A stretch of 64,000 bases of DNA from Xenorhabdus sp. BG5 (GCF_015163665.1 NZ_JADEUG010000011.1:40890-104889); one strand, 5' to 3'; shown: positions 30,881 through 42,016, counted from the first letter of the stretch. A program made the numbers and translations. The notes: generated from the sequence alone by a model not told the origin.

Positions 30881-31991
30881 CTTAATCTTATCTAAGACTG
30901 AGTTACCTAAAATAATGTCACCTAACAAAGAATATGCCTTGTTTTGCCTGACAGAAGGGGGAATGGCATTGGCTCGTCGTTTGCGAACCCATCTGGCGGT
31001 GGATTGTTTCACTTCCCCGGAATTGGTGGCAAGTGACGTTATAAATGGCGGTAACGGGTTCAAGGCATTTGAAGGCGGTTTTGCCAATACGGTACGCAAG
31101 GTATTCACTCAATATGGTGCGTTGATCATGGTTGGCGCGACGGGGATTGCCATTCGGATTATCGCTCCTTTGCTCAAGGACAAAATGACTGATCCAGCGG
31201 TCGTCGTATTGGATGAAAAAGGACAATTTGCTATCAGTTTATTATCGGGACATATGGGAGGCGCGAATAAACTGGCACAACAGATTGCAGATATTCTCGA
31301 TGGTCAGGCGGTGATCACCACTGCAACCGATGTTAACCAGGTTGCCGCATTGGATCTGTTATCGCAAGAAATTGATGGAACAATGGAGAATTTCCGGACG
31401 AATGTCAAAACCGTTAACCAAATGCTGGTTAATGGCAAGCGGGTAGGAATATGGTGGCACCCGAACTTAAGTGATGAAAAAGATCGCTATGACACGCGTG
31501 GGTTTATTCCTGTTGACTCTCTGGAAGAGCGGCCTGAGCTGGATGCTCTGGTATACATCAGCTATGAACGGACAAATCTGGCACTGGCAATCCCGACGTT
31601 TAAATTAATCCCCTGCCGTATTGTTGCAGGCATTGGTTGCCGGCGGGGCGTGGAAGCGGAGCGGCTCGCCGAATTATTAGATAGCCATCTGGCAGAACAT
31701 AACCTTGAATCTTTGGCGTTAAAAGCCGTCGGCAGTGTTGAACTGAAAAAAAATGAACCGGCGTTAATTCAATTGGCACAAGAACGCCAAATTCCATACC
31801 AAATCTTCTCTGTTAATCAGCTTGCTCAGTGTGAACAGACATTTCCGGTTTCTGAATTTGTCCGAAAAACAGTGGGCATAGGCTGTGTCTCCCAACCTGT
31901 GGCCTGGCTAATGAGTCAGGGGCACCTGGTTGGCCATACCCTGCGTGAGCAGGGCGTCACCATCACATTAGGAGTATTGCATCCATGTTAA
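30861..31991 (+). CDS. cbiG: Cobalt-precorrin-5A hydrolase CbiG
   Basis: Opens the delta-lactone ring and expels acetaldehyde in the anaerobic route. 376 residues from ATG 30861, whose MNTV start is the same as in Salmonella; there is an extra ~25-residue linker before the conserved [17 protein letters not shown]. Conserved [39 protein letters not shown] and the C-terminal domain VAGIGCRRG...[17 protein letters not shown] are all present. Starts inside the end of cbiF. Confidence 0.92.
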   Translation: MNTVAPNLILSKTELPKIMSPNKEYALFCLTEGGMALARRLRTHLAVDCFTSPELVASDVINGGNGFKAFEGGFANTVRKVFTQYGALIMVGATGIAIRIIAPLLKDKMTDPAVVVLDEKGQFAISLLSGHMGGANKLAQQIADILDGQAVITTATDVNQVAALDLLSQEIDGTMENFRTNVKTVNQMLVNGKRVGIWWHPNLSDEKDRYDTRGFIPVDSLEERPELDALVYISYERTNLALAIPTFKLIPCRIVAGIGCRRGVEAERLAELLDSHLAEHNLESLALKAVGSVELKKNEPALIQLAQERQIPYQIFSVNQLAQCEQTFPVSEFVRKTVGIGCVSQPVAWLMSQGHLVGHTLREQGVTITLGVLHPC

Positions 31992-32710
31992 CGGTCATTG
32001 GAATTGGTCCCGGCAGTGAAGCCATGATGACGCAGGAGGCGATTGCGGCATTGAAAGCAGCTGACATCGTGGTGGGTTATAAAACCTATACCCATCTGGT
32101 GAAACCACTGGTAGGCGATAAAGAAGTTATCAAAACTGGCATGTGCAAAGAGATTGAACGTTGCCAGACAGCCATTGAGCTGGCCGAACAGGGTAAAAAT
32201 GTGGCGGTAGTTTGTAGTGGTGATGCGGGTATTTATGGTATGGCAGGCTTGATTTTGGAATTGGTCAGCCAGCAAAAGCGCAATGTAGACGTTCGGCTGG
32301 TGGCGGGAGTGACGGCAAGTACGGCTTGCGCTGCCTTGCTTGGTGCACCATTGATGCATGATTTTTGTCATATCAGCCTAAGTGATCTGCTCACCCCGTG
32401 GGAGGTTATTGAAAAGCGGGTTCAGGCTGCGGCAGAAGCCGATTTTGTGGTCTGTTTCTATAATCCGCGCAGTCGTGGACGGGAAGAACATTTGGCACGG
32501 GCATTTTCCTTGATGGCGCCGTGGAAATCACCAGAAACGCCCGTTGGTGTGGTGAAAGCGGCAGGGCGCAAACAGGAAGATAAATGGCTGACGACTTTTG
32601 GCTCAATGGATTTTTCCCGTGTTGATATGCGCAGTCTGGTGATAGTGGGCAACCAGTCAACGTATATCCGTGATGGGCTGATGATCACGCCGAGAGGGTA
32701 TAAGTTATGA
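31985..32710 (+). CDS. cbiH: Cobalt-precorrin-3 C17-methyltransferase CbiH
   Basis: Ring-contracting methyltransferase. 241 residues: [52 protein letters not shown], and VCFYNPRSRGREEHLARA are the CobJ/CbiH signatures. Overlaps cbiG by seven bases and cbiJ by four. Confidence 0.93.
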   Translation: MLTVIGIGPGSEAMMTQEAIAALKAADIVVGYKTYTHLVKPLVGDKEVIKTGMCKEIERCQTAIELAEQGKNVAVVCSGDAGIYGMAGLILELVSQQKRNVDVRLVAGVTASTACAALLGAPLMHDFCHISLSDLLTPWEVIEKRVQAAAEADFVVCFYNPRSRGREEHLARAFSLMAPWKSPETPVGVVKAAGRKQEDKWLTTFGSMDFSRVDMRSLVIVGNQSTYIRDGLMITPRGYKL

Positions 32711-33492
32711 AACGGCCATTGATTCACATTTTTGGCGGTACGAGCGATGCCCGCCAGATTTGTGTGATGATGGATATTGCCGGAATAGATTATGGCTTAT
32801 CAGTGGCAACGCCGACGGGGGCACAGCAGGCGATGGGGGTTCGCGGTGAAATTGTTACCGGCAGGATGGAAGCCGAAGAGATGGCCGAATATTTGCGAAA
32901 GCGAGGGACGAAAATGGTCATTGATGCGTCCCATCCTTATGCTGAACGGCTGAGCCAAAACATTGTCGATGCTTGCCAAAAGCTAGGTATCCCTCTTATT
33001 CGTTATATTCGTCCCAGCGATATTGATGCTATTGAACATCCCCTTATCTATAAAGTGGCAACCATTAAGCAGGCGTGTGAAATAGCAAGCAGTTTGGCAA
33101 CCCGTATTTTGCTGACAACCGGCAGTAAGCAATTGACCGACTATGTGGCACACCTGCCGGGAAAAACCGTACTGGCCCGTGTATTGCCCACCGCAGAAGT
33201 TTTGGCTCTGTGTGAATCTTGTGGTTTGTCAGTTGATCAGATTTTTGCCCTGAAAGGGCCATTCAGTGCCGATTTCAATCGGGCATTTTACCAATTTTGT
33301 CAGGCAGAAGTCGTCATTACCAAAGAGTCTGGTGAGCAAGGAGGATTCAGGGAAAAAGTGGAGCCTTGCCTTTCCCTTGGGCTGCCCTGCATTGTGCTCT
33401 GTCGCCCAGGGCAGCAATTTACCGGAGAAGGGATCACGCAGGCCAATGGATTGGACGAGATGTCACAGTTATTGGCGAATTTTGGTACGTAA
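32707..33492 (+). CDS. cbiJ: Cobalt-precorrin-6A reductase CbiJ
   Basis: NAD(P)H-dependent reduction of the macrocycle. 261 residues: IHIFGGTSDARQIC at the N-terminus, VIDASHPYAERLSQNIVDAC, TGSKQLTDYV, LALKGPFSADFN-type motif (FALKGPFSADFNRAFY) and VITKESGEQGGFREKVEPCL. All fit CobK/CbiJ. Confidence 0.92.
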   Translation: MKRPLIHIFGGTSDARQICVMMDIAGIDYGLSVATPTGAQQAMGVRGEIVTGRMEAEEMAEYLRKRGTKMVIDASHPYAERLSQNIVDACQKLGIPLIRYIRPSDIDAIEHPLIYKVATIKQACEIASSLATRILLTTGSKQLTDYVAHLPGKTVLARVLPTAEVLALCESCGLSVDQIFALKGPFSADFNRAFYQFCQAEVVITKESGEQGGFREKVEPCLSLGLPCIVLCRPGQQFTGEGITQANGLDEMSQLLANFGT

Positions 33493-33515
33493 ATAAACCA
33501 ATAAGGAAAGGCGAA

Positions 33516-34307
33516 ATGAAAAAAGCATTATTGGTGATAAGTTTCGGAACCAGTTATCCCGAAACGCTGAAAAACAATATTGAAGCCTGTGAGCAGCAAT
33601 TGGCCTCAGTGTTTCCAGACAGGAAACTATTTCGGGCATTTACCTCTGGCATGATCATTCGCAAATTGCGTCAGCGCGATGGTATTCACATTGATACTCC
33701 CCATGATGCACTGACCAGGTTGCATCACGCAGGTTATCACGATGTTGCTGTTCAATGCCTGCATATCATTAATGGCGATGAATATGAAAAAGTGCGGCGT
33801 GAGGTTGAGAAATTTCGCCCTCGTTTTAAGCGGCTGGTGCTGGGTACGCCTCTGCTTAGCCACTTTGATGACTATCTGCAATTGATGCGGGCACTGCGCC
33901 ACCAGCTTCCGCGGTTGGCAGAGAATGAATGTGTTGTTTTTATGGGACACGGTACAACCCACCCGGCTTTTTCTGCCTACGCTTGTCTGGATCACCTGAT
34001 GAGCCACTCCCATTTTCCGGCACGGGTAGGTGCGGTCGAAAGTTACCCCGAACTTCCTCTGATCATCAAAGGATTAAAAGAGCAAAAAATCCGCAAGGCT
34101 TATTTGATGCCATTGATGCTGGTAGCAGGCGATCATGCCACCAATGATATGGCTTCCAATGAAGACGACTCCTGGAAATCACAGTTGGAGGACGCGGGAA
34201 TTGTTGCGATCCCCTGGTTACAGGGATTGGGAGAAAACCCGATGATTCGGCAGATGTTCGTCGATCACCTTGCTTATGCGCTTAATGATCAGGAGAAAGC
34301 CTTATGA
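33516..34307 (+). CDS. cbiK: Anaerobic cobalt chelatase CbiK
   Basis: ATP-independent insertion of cobalt into sirohydrochlorin. 263 residues (Salmonella 264) from ATG 33516, preceded by AAGGAAAGG; the longer frame from 33366 lies inside cbiJ. KKALLVISFGTSYPETLKNNI at the N-terminus, the metal-binding His in VFMGHGTTHPAF, and the second His in MLVAGDHATNDMA. Confirms the early-cobalt-insertion pathway. Confidence 0.94.
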   Translation: MKKALLVISFGTSYPETLKNNIEACEQQLASVFPDRKLFRAFTSGMIIRKLRQRDGIHIDTPHDALTRLHHAGYHDVAVQCLHIINGDEYEKVRREVEKFRPRFKRLVLGTPLLSHFDDYLQLMRALRHQLPRLAENECVVFMGHGTTHPAFSAYACLDHLMSHSHFPARVGAVESYPELPLIIKGLKEQKIRKAYLMPLMLVAGDHATNDMASNEDDSWKSQLEDAGIVAIPWLQGLGENPMIRQMFVDHLAYALNDQEKAL

Positions 34308-35062
34308 ACGAAACAGTAACAGCAGGAAAACTGTATGTTATGGGCGTTGGCCCAGGTGCCAGTGATCTGGTGACTGTACGGGCTGCGCGTATTCTTTCTG
34401 AGCTTGATGTGATCTATACCCCGACGGGAAAAAAAGGCACCAAAAGTCTCGCCCACTCCATCATTGAAGAATACCTTTCGCCGAACACTCACGTTTGCAC
34501 TTATCACTTTTTAATGAAAGCCGACATGTCAGCAAAACAAGCGGTGTGGGATGAAGTGGCGCAAAATTTGAAAGAGGAAGTCGCGAATGGCAGGAAAGTT
34601 GGTTTTATCACTTTGGGCGATCCCATGCTGTTTAGTACATGGGTATTTCTTTTGCAGCGGTTGGTATCGCAACAGATGACTTCTCTCTCATGGCTGGAAA
34701 TTGTACCGGGGATCACCTCATTTTCTGCTATTGCCGCAGCCAGTGCGATGCCACTAGCGATGGAAGATCAAACATTGGCTGTGATTGCCTGTACCGCTTC
34801 TGAAGCTGTCTTAGAACAAGCATTACTCAATTACGATTGCATTGTCCTGATGAAAGTCTACTCGCGTTTTCCCCAGATCAGTGACCTGCTGCGACGTCAC
34901 AATCTGTTAGAACATGCGTTGATGATGGCTGATGCGACTTTGCCGACTGAGCAATGTTGGCATAATCTCGCCACACTGTCCCTCAGCGAAAAAGAGAGGA
35001 TGCAGGAATTATCATATTTTTCAACGATTTTGGTTAATAAAAACTGGCAATTATCAAAGTAA
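34304..35062 (+). CDS. cbiL: Cobalt-precorrin-2 C20-methyltransferase CbiL
   Basis: 252 residues: [22 protein letters not shown] (SAM loop), [19 protein letters not shown] and [19 protein letters not shown] are characteristic of CbiL/CobI. Start overlaps the cbiK stop by four bases. In Salmonella cbiMNQO would follow; here cbiP does, after 47 bases. Confidence 0.93.
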   Translation: MNETVTAGKLYVMGVGPGASDLVTVRAARILSELDVIYTPTGKKGTKSLAHSIIEEYLSPNTHVCTYHFLMKADMSAKQAVWDEVAQNLKEEVANGRKVGFITLGDPMLFSTWVFLLQRLVSQQMTSLSWLEIVPGITSFSAIAAASAMPLAMEDQTLAVIACTASEAVLEQALLNYDCIVLMKVYSRFPQISDLLRRHNLLEHALMMADATLPTEQCWHNLATLSLSEKERMQELSYFSTILVNKNWQLSK

Positions 35063-35109
35063 GTGATAATGGTGTGGTGAGGGTGGGTAAAAGTACAGGA
35101 GAAAATAGA

Positions 35110-36660
35110 ATGACATTATCGCTGATGGTTCAGGGAACGGCATCTGATGCAGGCAAAAGTGTGCTGGTAGCGGGATTTTGTCGGATATTTGCCCAAGATG
35201 GCTATCGCTGCACTCCCTTTAAGTCACAGAATATGGCGCTTAATTCTGGGGTTACCGCAGACGGTAAAGAGATGGGAAGAGCGCAGATATTTCAGGCGGA
35301 AGCAGCAGGGATTGCGCCGGATGTACGGATGAATCCTGTATTGTTAAAACCCACCAGTGATCGCAAGGCCCAGGTGGTTTTTATGGGGAAAGTGATGTGC
35401 AGCATGAATGCGGTGGAATATCACGAATATAAGCCGCAATTGCTCCAGCAGATTTTGATGGCATATAACGGGTTAGCGGCAGAAACGGATATCATGGTGT
35501 TAGAAGGGGCGGGCAGTCCGGCTGAGATCAATTTGCGTGATCGCGATATTGTTAATATGGGGATGGCTGAATTAGTGGATGCTCCAGTCATTTTGGTGGC
35601 AGATATTGATCGGGGTGGTGTATTTGCCTCCATCTACGGCACATTAGCCTTGCTTAAACCTGCGGAAAAAGCGCGTATCAAGGGGGTGATCATCAATAAA
35701 TTTCGCGGTGATATCGCCTTGTTGCAATCAGGCATCGATCAGATCGAAGCCTTGACACAAGTCCCGATATTGGGGGTGTTGCCGTGGCTGGAGCTTGATC
35801 TGGAAGATGAAGACAGCGTCGCGTTACAGGTAGGTAAATATGATCGACAGCAACAAAAAACAGAAGACTGTCTGGATATTGCTGTTATCCAATACCCCCA
35901 TATTGCCAATTTCACCGATTTCAATGCACTGGCTGCTCAACCGGATGTGTTTTTGCATTATGTCTCCGAACCTTCTGAACTCCAGGAAGCCGATCTTATT
36001 ATTCTTCCCGGCAGCAAGAATACATTGGCAGATTTGGCATGGTTGAAAACCCAGGGTTTTGAGCAGGCAATTATCATAGCCCGGCAGAAAAATGTGCCGA
36101 TTATCGGGATCTGCGGTGGTTATCAAATGTTAGGTAAGCAGATCGTGGATGGCGTGGAATCTGGCTTAACTCAAATGGCAGGATTAGGTTTATTGGATAC
36201 GGAAACCCATTTTGCCAATGAAAAACAGACCGCGCAGGTTGAGGGCGTAGTTATGCCTGCATTGTCGGGTATGCTGAAATTATGCAGCGAACAACCCATT
36301 GCGGGTTATGAAATCCATATGGGGACCACACGGCTTGGTCAGCAGGCAACGCCTTTTGCTCAAATACATTGGTGCAATAGTGGGGAAAAAAATGGATTTG
36401 AGGGTGCAGTTGCTCAAGATGGGTTGGTAATGGGCAGTTATCTGCATGGCCTGTTTGATCAAAACACGTTTACCCGCCCACTATTAAATCAATTGCGTAT
36501 TAGAAAAGGCGATGTTCCACTGGAAAATGTAGACTTTAATTACCTCCAGCACAAAGAAAAACAATTCAATAGGTTGGCTGCCAGTATGCGTGAGCATCTG
36601 GATATCGCGCGGATTTATCAATTAATGCATGAACATACCTCTGGCGGAGGGATGCCATGA
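35110..36660 (+). CDS. cbiP: Adenosylcobyric acid synthase CbiP (CobQ)
   Basis: Amidates four peripheral carboxylates of adenosylcobyrinate diamide. 516 residues from ATG 35110 (SD AGGAG). N-terminal ATPase with [17 protein letters not shown] and [24 protein letters not shown]-terminal glutaminase domain with [14 protein letters not shown] (nucleophile Cys) and GSYLHGLFD. Stop overlaps cobU start (ATGA). Confidence 0.95.
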   Translation: MTLSLMVQGTASDAGKSVLVAGFCRIFAQDGYRCTPFKSQNMALNSGVTADGKEMGRAQIFQAEAAGIAPDVRMNPVLLKPTSDRKAQVVFMGKVMCSMNAVEYHEYKPQLLQQILMAYNGLAAETDIMVLEGAGSPAEINLRDRDIVNMGMAELVDAPVILVADIDRGGVFASIYGTLALLKPAEKARIKGVIINKFRGDIALLQSGIDQIEALTQVPILGVLPWLELDLEDEDSVALQVGKYDRQQQKTEDCLDIAVIQYPHIANFTDFNALAAQPDVFLHYVSEPSELQEADLIILPGSKNTLADLAWLKTQGFEQAIIIARQKNVPIIGICGGYQMLGKQIVDGVESGLTQMAGLGLLDTETHFANEKQTAQVEGVVMPALSGMLKLCSEQPIAGYEIHMGTTRLGQQATPFAQIHWCNSGEKNGFEGAVAQDGLVMGSYLHGLFDQNTFTRPLLNQLRIRKGDVPLENVDFNYLQHKEKQFNRLAASMREHLDIARIYQLMHEHTSGGGMP

Positions 36661-37202
36661 TTTTGGTGACTGGCGGTGCCCGCAGTGGCAAGAGTCGCTA
36701 TGCTGAACGCTTGCTCACTAAACAATGCGAGCAAGTGTTATATATCGCGACGGCACAGGTTACAGATGAAGAGATGGCGGCGCGTATTAAGCGACATAAA
36801 CAGGAGCGTCCAGCACATTGGCGAACCTGGGAAGGCCATCAAAATTTAGGCTCTGTTATCCGCCAGCACCGCCAATCCCAGGAGGGCGTTATACTAGAGT
36901 GTGTTACCACACTAATTGCTAACTTGTTGTTTGACTTATCGGGTGGTGTATCACCTGATGAACTTGATTTCACCTCATTAGAGGTGATTATCCATCACCA
37001 GATCGATGACCTGATTGATGCTAGCTTGATGTGTCCGATGCCAGTATATTTGGTGACCAACGAGTTGGGGATGGGCATTACACCTGAAAACCGATTGGCA
37101 CGCCATTTTGTCGATATTGCTGGACGTGCCAACCAAAAGTTGGCACAAGCGGCTAAAGACGTCTGGCTGATAGTTTCGGGCATTGGAGTGAAGATCAAAT
37201 GA
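36657..37202 (+). CDS. cobU: Adenosylcobinamide kinase / guanylyltransferase CobU
   Basis: Phosphorylates adenosylcobinamide and transfers GMP to it. 181 residues: P-loop [14 protein letters not shown] at the N-terminus, [17 protein letters not shown] and [22 protein letters not shown]. Overlaps cobS by four bases. Confidence 0.95.
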   Translation: MILVTGGARSGKSRYAERLLTKQCEQVLYIATAQVTDEEMAARIKRHKQERPAHWRTWEGHQNLGSVIRQHRQSQEGVILECVTTLIANLLFDLSGGVSPDELDFTSLEVIIHHQIDDLIDASLMCPMPVYLVTNELGMGITPENRLARHFVDIAGRANQKLAQAAKDVWLIVSGIGVKIK

Positions 37203-37957
37203 AATTGCATCTTTTTTGGGCCACACTACAGTTTATGACACGGCTTCCGATCCCCAAAAAGTGGGCGACAGGTGTCGATTTTCGTCAATATTGGCGTGGT
37301 GTACCTTATTTCCCGTTGATTGGGTTCATTGTTGGTGGTCTGGCTGGGCTGGTATCACTTTCGATCAGCCAGTCGGGTGGGGGAATGTATATTGGTGCAA
37401 TGGGTTATGTGTTGGCTTTGGCTTTATTGACGGGAGGGTTACATGTAGATGGATTGGCGGACACCTGTGATGGGCTTTTTTCCTCCCGCCAGCGTAAAGA
37501 AATGCTGGAAATTATGCGCGATAGCCGACTTGGAACGTATGGTGGTGTCGGGTTAATTTTCTGTCTTGCCCTCAAAACATTCGCTGTTGTTGAATTATCT
37601 TATCATCCTCCCTTTTATTTACTTGCCTTGTTGACCTGTGCATCGATTGTCGGACGAACAGCCGTGGTGCTTTTAATGTATGCGCAACGTGACGCCCGTG
37701 AAGGCGAGGGAATGGGAAGCAGTTACATTGGCCAAATTAGTTTCTCTGCAACTACGCTGACTTTGTTGGCTGGTATTGTATTGGTGATGATGCTAGGGAA
37801 TTGGCAAACTTTGTCGGCAATGATGGTGTCATTGCTTGTGGTTTACGGGCTTGCCCTCTATTTCAATTATCGTCTTGGTGGACAAACGGGCGATACGCTG
37901 GGAGCTTCCATCGAGGTAGGGGAAATTGTTTTTTTGCTGGCAATGATTTGGCAATAA
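37199..37957 (+). CDS. cobS: Adenosylcobinamide-GDP ribazoletransferase CobS
   Basis: Membrane enzyme joining the corrin ring and lower ligand. 252 residues with several hydrophobic segments; [31 protein letters not shown] (metal-binding DGxAD) and [21 protein letters not shown] ([20 protein letters not shown]) motifs are diagnostic. Followed by 115 bases without an ORF before cobT. Confidence 0.94.
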   Translation: MKLHLFWATLQFMTRLPIPKKWATGVDFRQYWRGVPYFPLIGFIVGGLAGLVSLSISQSGGGMYIGAMGYVLALALLTGGLHVDGLADTCDGLFSSRQRKEMLEIMRDSRLGTYGGVGLIFCLALKTFAVVELSYHPPFYLLALLTCASIVGRTAVVLLMYAQRDAREGEGMGSSYIGQISFSATTLTLLAGIVLVMMLGNWQTLSAMMVSLLVVYGLALYFNYRLGGQTGDTLGASIEVGEIVFLLAMIWQ

Positions 37958-38072
37958 CGACCTATCAATGCTGTGTGGTCTTTTGCCTTCCAGCAAGGAA
38001 TCATCACCATGCGGAATTTACCACTTTGCCCGTATTCAACGCCGGGACAGAATGTCGGTTGGATGGATAAAC

Positions 38073-39158
38073 ATGACACTACAATCATTGATTGATGCGA
38101 TCCAACCCTTGGATCGGGCAAATATGGAAAAAGCGGCACAGCACATTGACAGCTTAGTCAAGCCACTGGGAAGTTTGGGGCGTCTTGAAGCGTTGGCGAT
38201 ACAATTATCGGGTATGTCAGGTATTGTTGGCCTACAAAATCTGCAAAAAGAGATTATCGTCATGTGTGCTGATCATGGTGTATATGACGAAGGTGTGGCT
38301 GTTTCACCTAAAAACGTGACAGCCATACAGGCCCGCAATATGTTGAAAGGATTAACAGGTGTTTGTGTGCTGGCGAAAAACAGTGGAACGCATGTTTTGC
38401 CGGTGGATATTGGCATTGATTGTGATCCTATCGAACATATGTTATCCCTTAAAATCGCACGGGGCTGCGGTAATATTGCCAAGGGAGCTGCGATGGATTA
38501 TGGACACGCTGAAATGTTGTTGCTGGCAAGCGCGCAATTGGTGCAACAGCGTATTGCAGCAGGAATAACGGTATTGGGTATTGGTGAGCTGGGAATTGCC
38601 AATACGACTGCGGCAGCCGCGGTTATCAGTGTCCTGACAGGCAATGATCCCTGTGATGTGGTTGGGTTAGGCGCTAACTTTCCTTCTGAGCGGCTGGCGT
38701 ATAAACAATCTATTGTGCGGCAGGCTATCGCCATCAATCAGCCAGATCACAATAACGCCATTGATGTGTTGGCAAAAGTGGGAGGATTTGAACTTGTCGG
38801 CATGGCCGGTGTGATTCTGGGGGGGGCGGCTTCTGGTGTACCTGTGGTACTTGATGGTTTTTTGTCCTATGCATCAGCATTAGCCGCATGTCAACTATCC
38901 CCCATCGCACGGGAGTATTGCATCCCTTCCCATCTGTCGGCAGAAAAAGGTGCTGCGCTGGCGCTACGATATTTGAATTTGCAACCCTACTTGCATTTAG
39001 ATTTACGCCTTGGTGAGGGAAGTGGTGCGGCCCTGGCGATGTCGCTGATTGATGCAGCCTGCTCGATGTATTGCCATATGGGGAAATTGGCAAGCAGTGG
39101 GATCAATTTACCGGCGGTAGAAAGGCCGCATGTAATAGCGCCGTCTTTAAACATATAA
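38073..39158 (+). CDS. cobT: Nicotinate-nucleotide-dimethylbenzimidazole phosphoribosyltransferase CobT
   Basis: Activates the lower-ligand base. 361 residues from ATG 38073 (MTLQSLIDAIQPLD) behind GGATGG; the frame is open 105 bases further upstream but without a family match. KPLGSLGRLE, MCADHGVYDEGVAVSPK, GELGIANTTAAAA and LRLGEGSGAALAM are conserved. Last gene of the rightward operon; converges on the acyl-CoA ligase. Confidence 0.94.
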   Translation: MTLQSLIDAIQPLDRANMEKAAQHIDSLVKPLGSLGRLEALAIQLSGMSGIVGLQNLQKEIIVMCADHGVYDEGVAVSPKNVTAIQARNMLKGLTGVCVLAKNSGTHVLPVDIGIDCDPIEHMLSLKIARGCGNIAKGAAMDYGHAEMLLLASAQLVQQRIAAGITVLGIGELGIANTTAAAAVISVLTGNDPCDVVGLGANFPSERLAYKQSIVRQAIAINQPDHNNAIDVLAKVGGFELVGMAGVILGGAASGVPVVLDGFLSYASALAACQLSPIAREYCIPSHLSAEKGAALALRYLNLQPYLHLDLRLGEGSGAALAMSLIDAACSMYCHMGKLASSGINLPAVERPHVIAPSLNI

Positions 39159-39207
39159 ATTAAGTCCAAGGGATTAATTTATCGTTATTTTCTTTATGCT
39201 GGCTATA

Positions 39208-40812
39208 TTAGTCTTTGACACGTTTTCTCAATTGATCTTTTACCACTTTGCCATTGGCATTTCGCGGTAAAGTTAAAAAAGTATATCCTTTAGGGCGTTT
39301 ATAGCGTGCTATTACCGTACAAATATAATCGTCTAACTCTTGCTCCGTGATTGTTGTATTTTCATCGAGTTCAATAAAAGCATGGGGAACTTCTCCCCAA
39401 TAGGGATCGGGTTTTGCCACAACAGCAACCGCTAATACACTTGGGTAACTGGATAAGGCATTTTCCAGTTCAAGGCTGGAAATATTCTCACCACCGGAAA
39501 TAATGATATCTTTTTTTCTATCGATGATTTTGATATAGCCATCAGGATCGACGACAGCTAAATCACCCGTATAAAACCATTGGTTAGTGATCTCCGGCGT
39601 AACATGACGTACAGGATCATAAGCTGCTACGATATTACCGCGGATTGCGATCTCACCGATGGTTTTGCCATCAAAAGGCACTGCTGAGTTATTTTCATCA
39701 ATGACGCTCACCTGACCTTGCAAATTAGAGACAATTCCCTGACGCATCCGTTTTAAGACTTTTTCTGATTTTGGCAGTGCTTGCCATTCATGCTTGTTTT
39801 CACAAACAACCACAGGGCCATAAGTTTCGGTTAATCCATAAACATGCGTTGCATTGATACCGACTTCGTCCAGCAATGAAAACATCATTTCTGTCGGTGG
39901 GGCACCAGCAATCAGGCCATAAACGCGGCCATTAAAATGCTTTTTATGCTTTTGCGTTATCTTGCCTAAAGAGTAGTGAATAATCGGAGCACCACAATAA
40001 TGGGTTACGCGATGTTCCTGGATCAGTTGCATTACTTCTTCTGCATCAAATTTCCTGATACAGATGTGTGTGCCAGCCCGTGCCGCAACTGTCCACGGGA
40101 AACACCAGCCATTGCAGTGAAACATGGGAAGAGTCCATAAAAAGATGGGATTTTTGGGCATGTCCCAATCCAGGATATTGGAAATAGCATTTAAAAATGC
40201 CCCACGGTGAGAATACACAACCAGTTTCGGTTGCCCGCTGGTGCCCGAAGTGCAATTGATACTAATAGCGGCTTGTTCGTCAATTTGGATAAATGAGAGT
40301 GTCTTTGATGAGTGTTCGGTTACCAGTGATTCGTAAGCGATAAATTCATGGCCGGCAGTGGATATAGGAATCGCTAAATTATTTTCATCAACAATAATTA
40401 TCTTAATTGGATTATTGAAAGAGACATTATTTAATAGCGAAAGATAGTTTTTGTCGATAAATAATATCTTGGGATGCAATTTTTCAAAAACAAAATTTAA
40501 TGTGGCTGCATCTGTTCGGGTACTCAAGGCATTAAGAATACCACCGGATAAAGGAACAGCAAAATGTAACTCAAGCAATTCATGGATATTGGGTAAAATA
40601 GCCGAGACTACGCTCCCTTTATCTACTCCCATTTGTTGGAGTGAAATAGCAATTCTTTCACAGCGATTGGCATATTGGTGCCAGGTCCAACGCTGTTTTC
40701 CATCAATGATGGCTATATCATTACCACTGCTTAATACAGCCCTTTTAAGAAATAAAATCGGTGATAATGCTGTACCGGTATATTCATGCAAGAATGAATT
40801 ATCTAGAATCAT
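39208..40812 (-). CDS. Acyl-CoA ligase (AMP-binding family)
   Basis: ANL-superfamily adenylating enzyme of 534 residues. Core motifs: the P-loop equivalent TSGTSGQPKLVVYSHRG (residue after PK is Leu instead of the usual Gly), the acceptor motif YGLTETYGP, the hinge/adenylate motif YTGDLAVVDPDGYIKIIDRKKDIIISGGENIS, and the C-terminal catalytic lysine in PRNANGKVVKDQLRKR. It resembles medium-chain fatty acyl-CoA ligases such as AlkK. Start taken at ATG 40812 behind GGGGTGAAG; a GTG nine bases upstream is less likely. Stands alone; substrate unknown. Confidence 0.85.
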   Translation of the reverse strand: MILDNSFLHEYTGTALSPILFLKRAVLSSGNDIAIIDGKQRWTWHQYANRCERIAISLQQMGVDKGSVVSAILPNIHELLELHFAVPLSGGILNALSTRTDAATLNFVFEKLHPKILFIDKNYLSLLNNVSFNNPIKIIIVDENNLAIPISTAGHEFIAYESLVTEHSSKTLSFIQIDEQAAISINCTSGTSGQPKLVVYSHRGAFLNAISNILDWDMPKNPIFLWTLPMFHCNGWCFPWTVAARAGTHICIRKFDAEEVMQLIQEHRVTHYCGAPIIHYSLGKITQKHKKHFNGRVYGLIAGAPPTEMMFSLLDEVGINATHVYGLTETYGPVVVCENKHEWQALPKSEKVLKRMRQGIVSNLQGQVSVIDENNSAVPFDGKTIGEIAIRGNIVAAYDPVRHVTPEITNQWFYTGDLAVVDPDGYIKIIDRKKDIIISGGENISSLELENALSSYPSVLAVAVVAKPDPYWGEVPHAFIELDENTTITEQELDDYICTVIARYKRPKGYTFLTLPRNANGKVVKDQLRKRVKD

Positions 40813-41030
40813 ACTCTTCACCCCATATTATTATCGTTAACAAAATGTTATGTACTTTAAAAGTAATCTCTGGCAGAAGAATAAGCAATGTCGGAAAAGT
40901 TTAAGGAGGGTGTTTTATTTCAATTTTTCATGTAAATAATGCGGCCTTATTTTATATTTTTTAATATGCAGATTTCATTAATTAAACCTGATAAAGTTAC
41001 GATTTAAAAATAAATTGAATAATTCTATTT

Positions 41031-41105
41031 TATACCAATCTAACTTCAAGATGCGTGTGATTTCATATCATGTTGTAAAGGGCAACTTGAAGTTTAATGT
41101 GTATA
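41031..41105. repeat. Dispersed palindromic repeat, short copy (b)
   Basis: Begins TATACCAATCTAACTTCAAG and ends ACTTGAAGTTTAATGTGTATA. On the reverse strand it matches the copy at 44267-44373 at both ends (TATACxCATTAAACTTCAAG ... CTTGAAGTTxGATTGGTATA) but lacks the central GC hairpin. Lies in the 334-base gap between the acyl-CoA ligase and the short-chain dehydrogenase, where nothing else is visible. Confidence 0.75.
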
Positions 41106-41146
41106 GATAATAAAAAACGCTTACCACTAATACAAAAGGAAAAACT

Positions 41147-41896
41147 ATGTTCAATTTAGCGGGAAAAATTGCTTTCATTTCAGGCGGCACCAAAGGTATT
41201 GGCACGGGAATTGCCAAGGTATTGAAGCAAGCGGGTGCTGTTACCATTATTGCCGGCACTGATGAGCTGAAAGGAGAAGCCATTGCCAAAGCGCTGGAAG
41301 TGGATTTTATGCCCCTTGATGTGACTGATCAAGCAGCATGTAAAAATGTGATTGCCCAGATTGTTGAAAAGTACGGCAGACTCGATATTCTTTGTTCCAA
41401 TGCAGGTATTTTTCCACAGCATTACCTGAAAGATATGACTGCGGCGGATTGGGATTTAGTGCACACGGTCAACCTTAAAGGGACATTTTTCCTGGTACAG
41501 GCGGCATTGAATGTCATGGAAAAGCAGCATTACGGGCGCGTTGTTATCACGTCATCAATAACAGGTGAGATAACAGGCATTCAGGGTTACAGTCACTACG
41601 GTGCCAGTAAGGCAGGACAACTCGGGTTTATGCGCAGTGCAGCGTTGGAATACGCGGGACAAGGCATCACCATTAATGCAGTTATGCCAGGCATGATCAT
41701 GACGGAAGGTTTAAAGTCATTTGGTGATGAATTCCTCAGTTATGCGAAAGAGATCACACCAATGCGGGCTTTGGGTACGCCAGAAGATATTGGCTATGCT
41801 GCCTGTTTCCTGGCTTCCGATGAAGCGAAATATATTACCGGACAAACGATAGTCGTTGATGGTGGGCAGGTTTTACCAGAAGTACCGGAGGCTTGA
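41147..41896 (+). CDS. Short-chain dehydrogenase/reductase (SDR)
   Basis: 249 residues, classical SDR: NAD(P)-binding SGGTKGIGTGIAK near the N-terminus, CSNAGIFPQ, catalytic Ser in ITSSITGE and YGASK (Tyr and Lys). The C-terminus ITGQTIVVDGGQVLPE is typical of FabG-like reductases. AAAAGGAAA precedes the ATG. Substrate cannot be inferred; the neighbouring acyl-CoA ligase is divergent and may be unrelated. Confidence 0.88.
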   Translation: MFNLAGKIAFISGGTKGIGTGIAKVLKQAGAVTIIAGTDELKGEAIAKALEVDFMPLDVTDQAACKNVIAQIVEKYGRLDILCSNAGIFPQHYLKDMTAADWDLVHTVNLKGTFFLVQAALNVMEKQHYGRVVITSSITGEITGIQGYSHYGASKAGQLGFMRSAALEYAGQGITINAVMPGMIMTEGLKSFGDEFLSYAKEITPMRALGTPEDIGYAACFLASDEAKYITGQTIVVDGGQVLPEVPEA

Positions 41897-42016
41897 TCCT
41901 TTTACAAAGATTGTCGTAAGACAGTAGAAGAAGGTAAAATGTTTACCCAGTAAACACAAGGAAGGGGATTTGTTCTCTTCCTGATTTTTTATTGTCTGAA
42001 TCAGGTAAGAAATATT

